From Candidatus Brocadiales bacterium (GTDB lineage Bacteria; Planctomycetota; Brocadiia; Brocadiales; Bathyanammoxibiaceae), in NCBI GenBank assembly GCA_030586765.1, contig JAUQZZ010000119.1, positions 1-6,006 on the forward strand: a stretch of 6,006 bases of DNA, written 5' to 3'. The notes below the pieces were generated by a model, which was given only the letters and a program-made list of their open reading frames with translations, did no database searches and was not told the origin of the DNA. A program made the translations under genes and the position numbers. Within the stretch, counting starts at the first letter, position 1; the number at the start of each line of letters is the position of its first letter. This document shows positions 5,772 to 6,006 of this stretch, one piece after another.

Positions 5772-5853
5772 TGTCATTCTGAGGGAGCGAAGTCCGCCTT
5801 AGGCGGAAAGAATCTCTTAAAAGGCTAGATTCTTCGCTTCGCTCAGAATGACA
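5772..5853. repeat. MITE-like inverted repeat TGTCATTCTGAG...CTCAGAATGACA with a nested palindrome
   Basis: TGTCATTCTGAG (5772-5783) and CTCAGAATGACA (5842-5853) are perfect 12-base terminal inverted repeats of an 82-base element. Further inward pairs are AGCGAAG (5786-5792) with CTTCGCT (5833-5839) and AAGAATCT (5808-5815) with AGATTCTT (5827-5834). The left arm is interrupted by TCCGCCTTAGGCGGA (5793-5807), so that the two halves pair when it is left out. I see no coding capacity or target-site duplication. It lies in the spacer between the two divergent genes. Confidence 0.8.
5793..5807. repeat. TCCGCCTnAGGCGGA palindrome nested in the MITE-like repeat
   Basis: TCCGCCTTAGGCGGA sits between AGCGAAG and AAGAATCT of the left arm of the 5772-5853 element. 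The right arm has no counterpart, which indicates insertion of the palindrome into a pre-existing repeat. Confidence 0.8.
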
Positions 5854-5920
5854 CAGGGTACTGGAGCGACTTTTGCAGAGCTCTCATTTTATAGAAATGG
5901 CATTTCAATAGGTTAGGATT

Positions 5921-6006
5921 ATGAGTGGTCTCCAGGCAGGCATAGCCGCATTAGCCATTACCTTCCTTTTTGGGCTAGTCTTTGGTATTCATGTGCTGTA
6001 CAGGCG
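5921..6006 (+). CDS. Start of an unidentified membrane-anchored protein (runs off the right edge)
   Basis: The frame opens at ATG 5921 and remains open for 28 codons to the window edge. AGG (5910-5912) lies 8 bases before it, with a second TAGGA closer. The peptide begins MSGLQAGIAALAITFLFGLV and continues FGIHVLYR: one uncharged hydrophobic segment (about residues 5-25) followed by a basic residue, as in a signal anchor or first transmembrane helix. It is divergent from the permease gene. Too little is present to name a family. Confidence 0.5.
   Translation, partial: MSGLQAGIAALAITFLFGLVFGIHVLYR

Overview
The window looks like a chromosomal segment from a Gram-negative (diderm) bacterium of moderate, roughly 50%, GC content. 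lpxB is the main evidence: its product makes the disaccharide core of lipid A. The DNA also carries several families of short GC-rich palindromes, both between and inside genes. I cannot assign a phylum from these features.

Left part, minus strand (about 1-830): rnpA (RNase P protein) overlaps yidD by an ATGA stop/start, as in the classical rpmH-rnpA-yidD-yidC cluster. The usual flanking genes are absent. Upstream of rnpA there is no rpmH within the window, but a divergent transposase gene. Downstream of yidD there is no yidC, but the first 49 codons of a type I restriction-modification methyltransferase subunit (hsdM), which runs off the left edge.

Middle, plus strand (1020-4109): an IS1634/IS4-like transposase with an intact frame, eroded catalytic residues and no recognisable terminal repeats is followed by a double-hairpin palindromic repeat. 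Next come an unrecognised four-helix membrane protein and lpxB, probably co-transcribed. lpxB begins at a TTG codon, with copies of the same palindrome (TCCGCCTnAGGCGGA) just before and just after its start. The second copy lies in the reading frame and encodes part of the N-terminal extension. A related pair of palindromes lies in frame inside the transposase gene.

Right part (4110-6006): a strong convergent hairpin separates lpxB from a minus-strand ArsB/NhaD-type (ion transporter superfamily) permease with a charged, probably coiled-coil C-terminal tail. Upstream of it is an intergenic region carrying a MITE-like inverted repeat with the TCCGCC palindrome nested inside. A membrane-anchored open frame begins at 5921 and leaves the window.

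Most of the window is housekeeping. The unusual layer is the palindrome family: it sits in spacers, in a terminator loop, inside another repeat, and in frame in protein-coding genes, where it resembles the protein-inserting palindromic elements known from Rickettsia. I see no clear sign of an entirely new multi-gene system.
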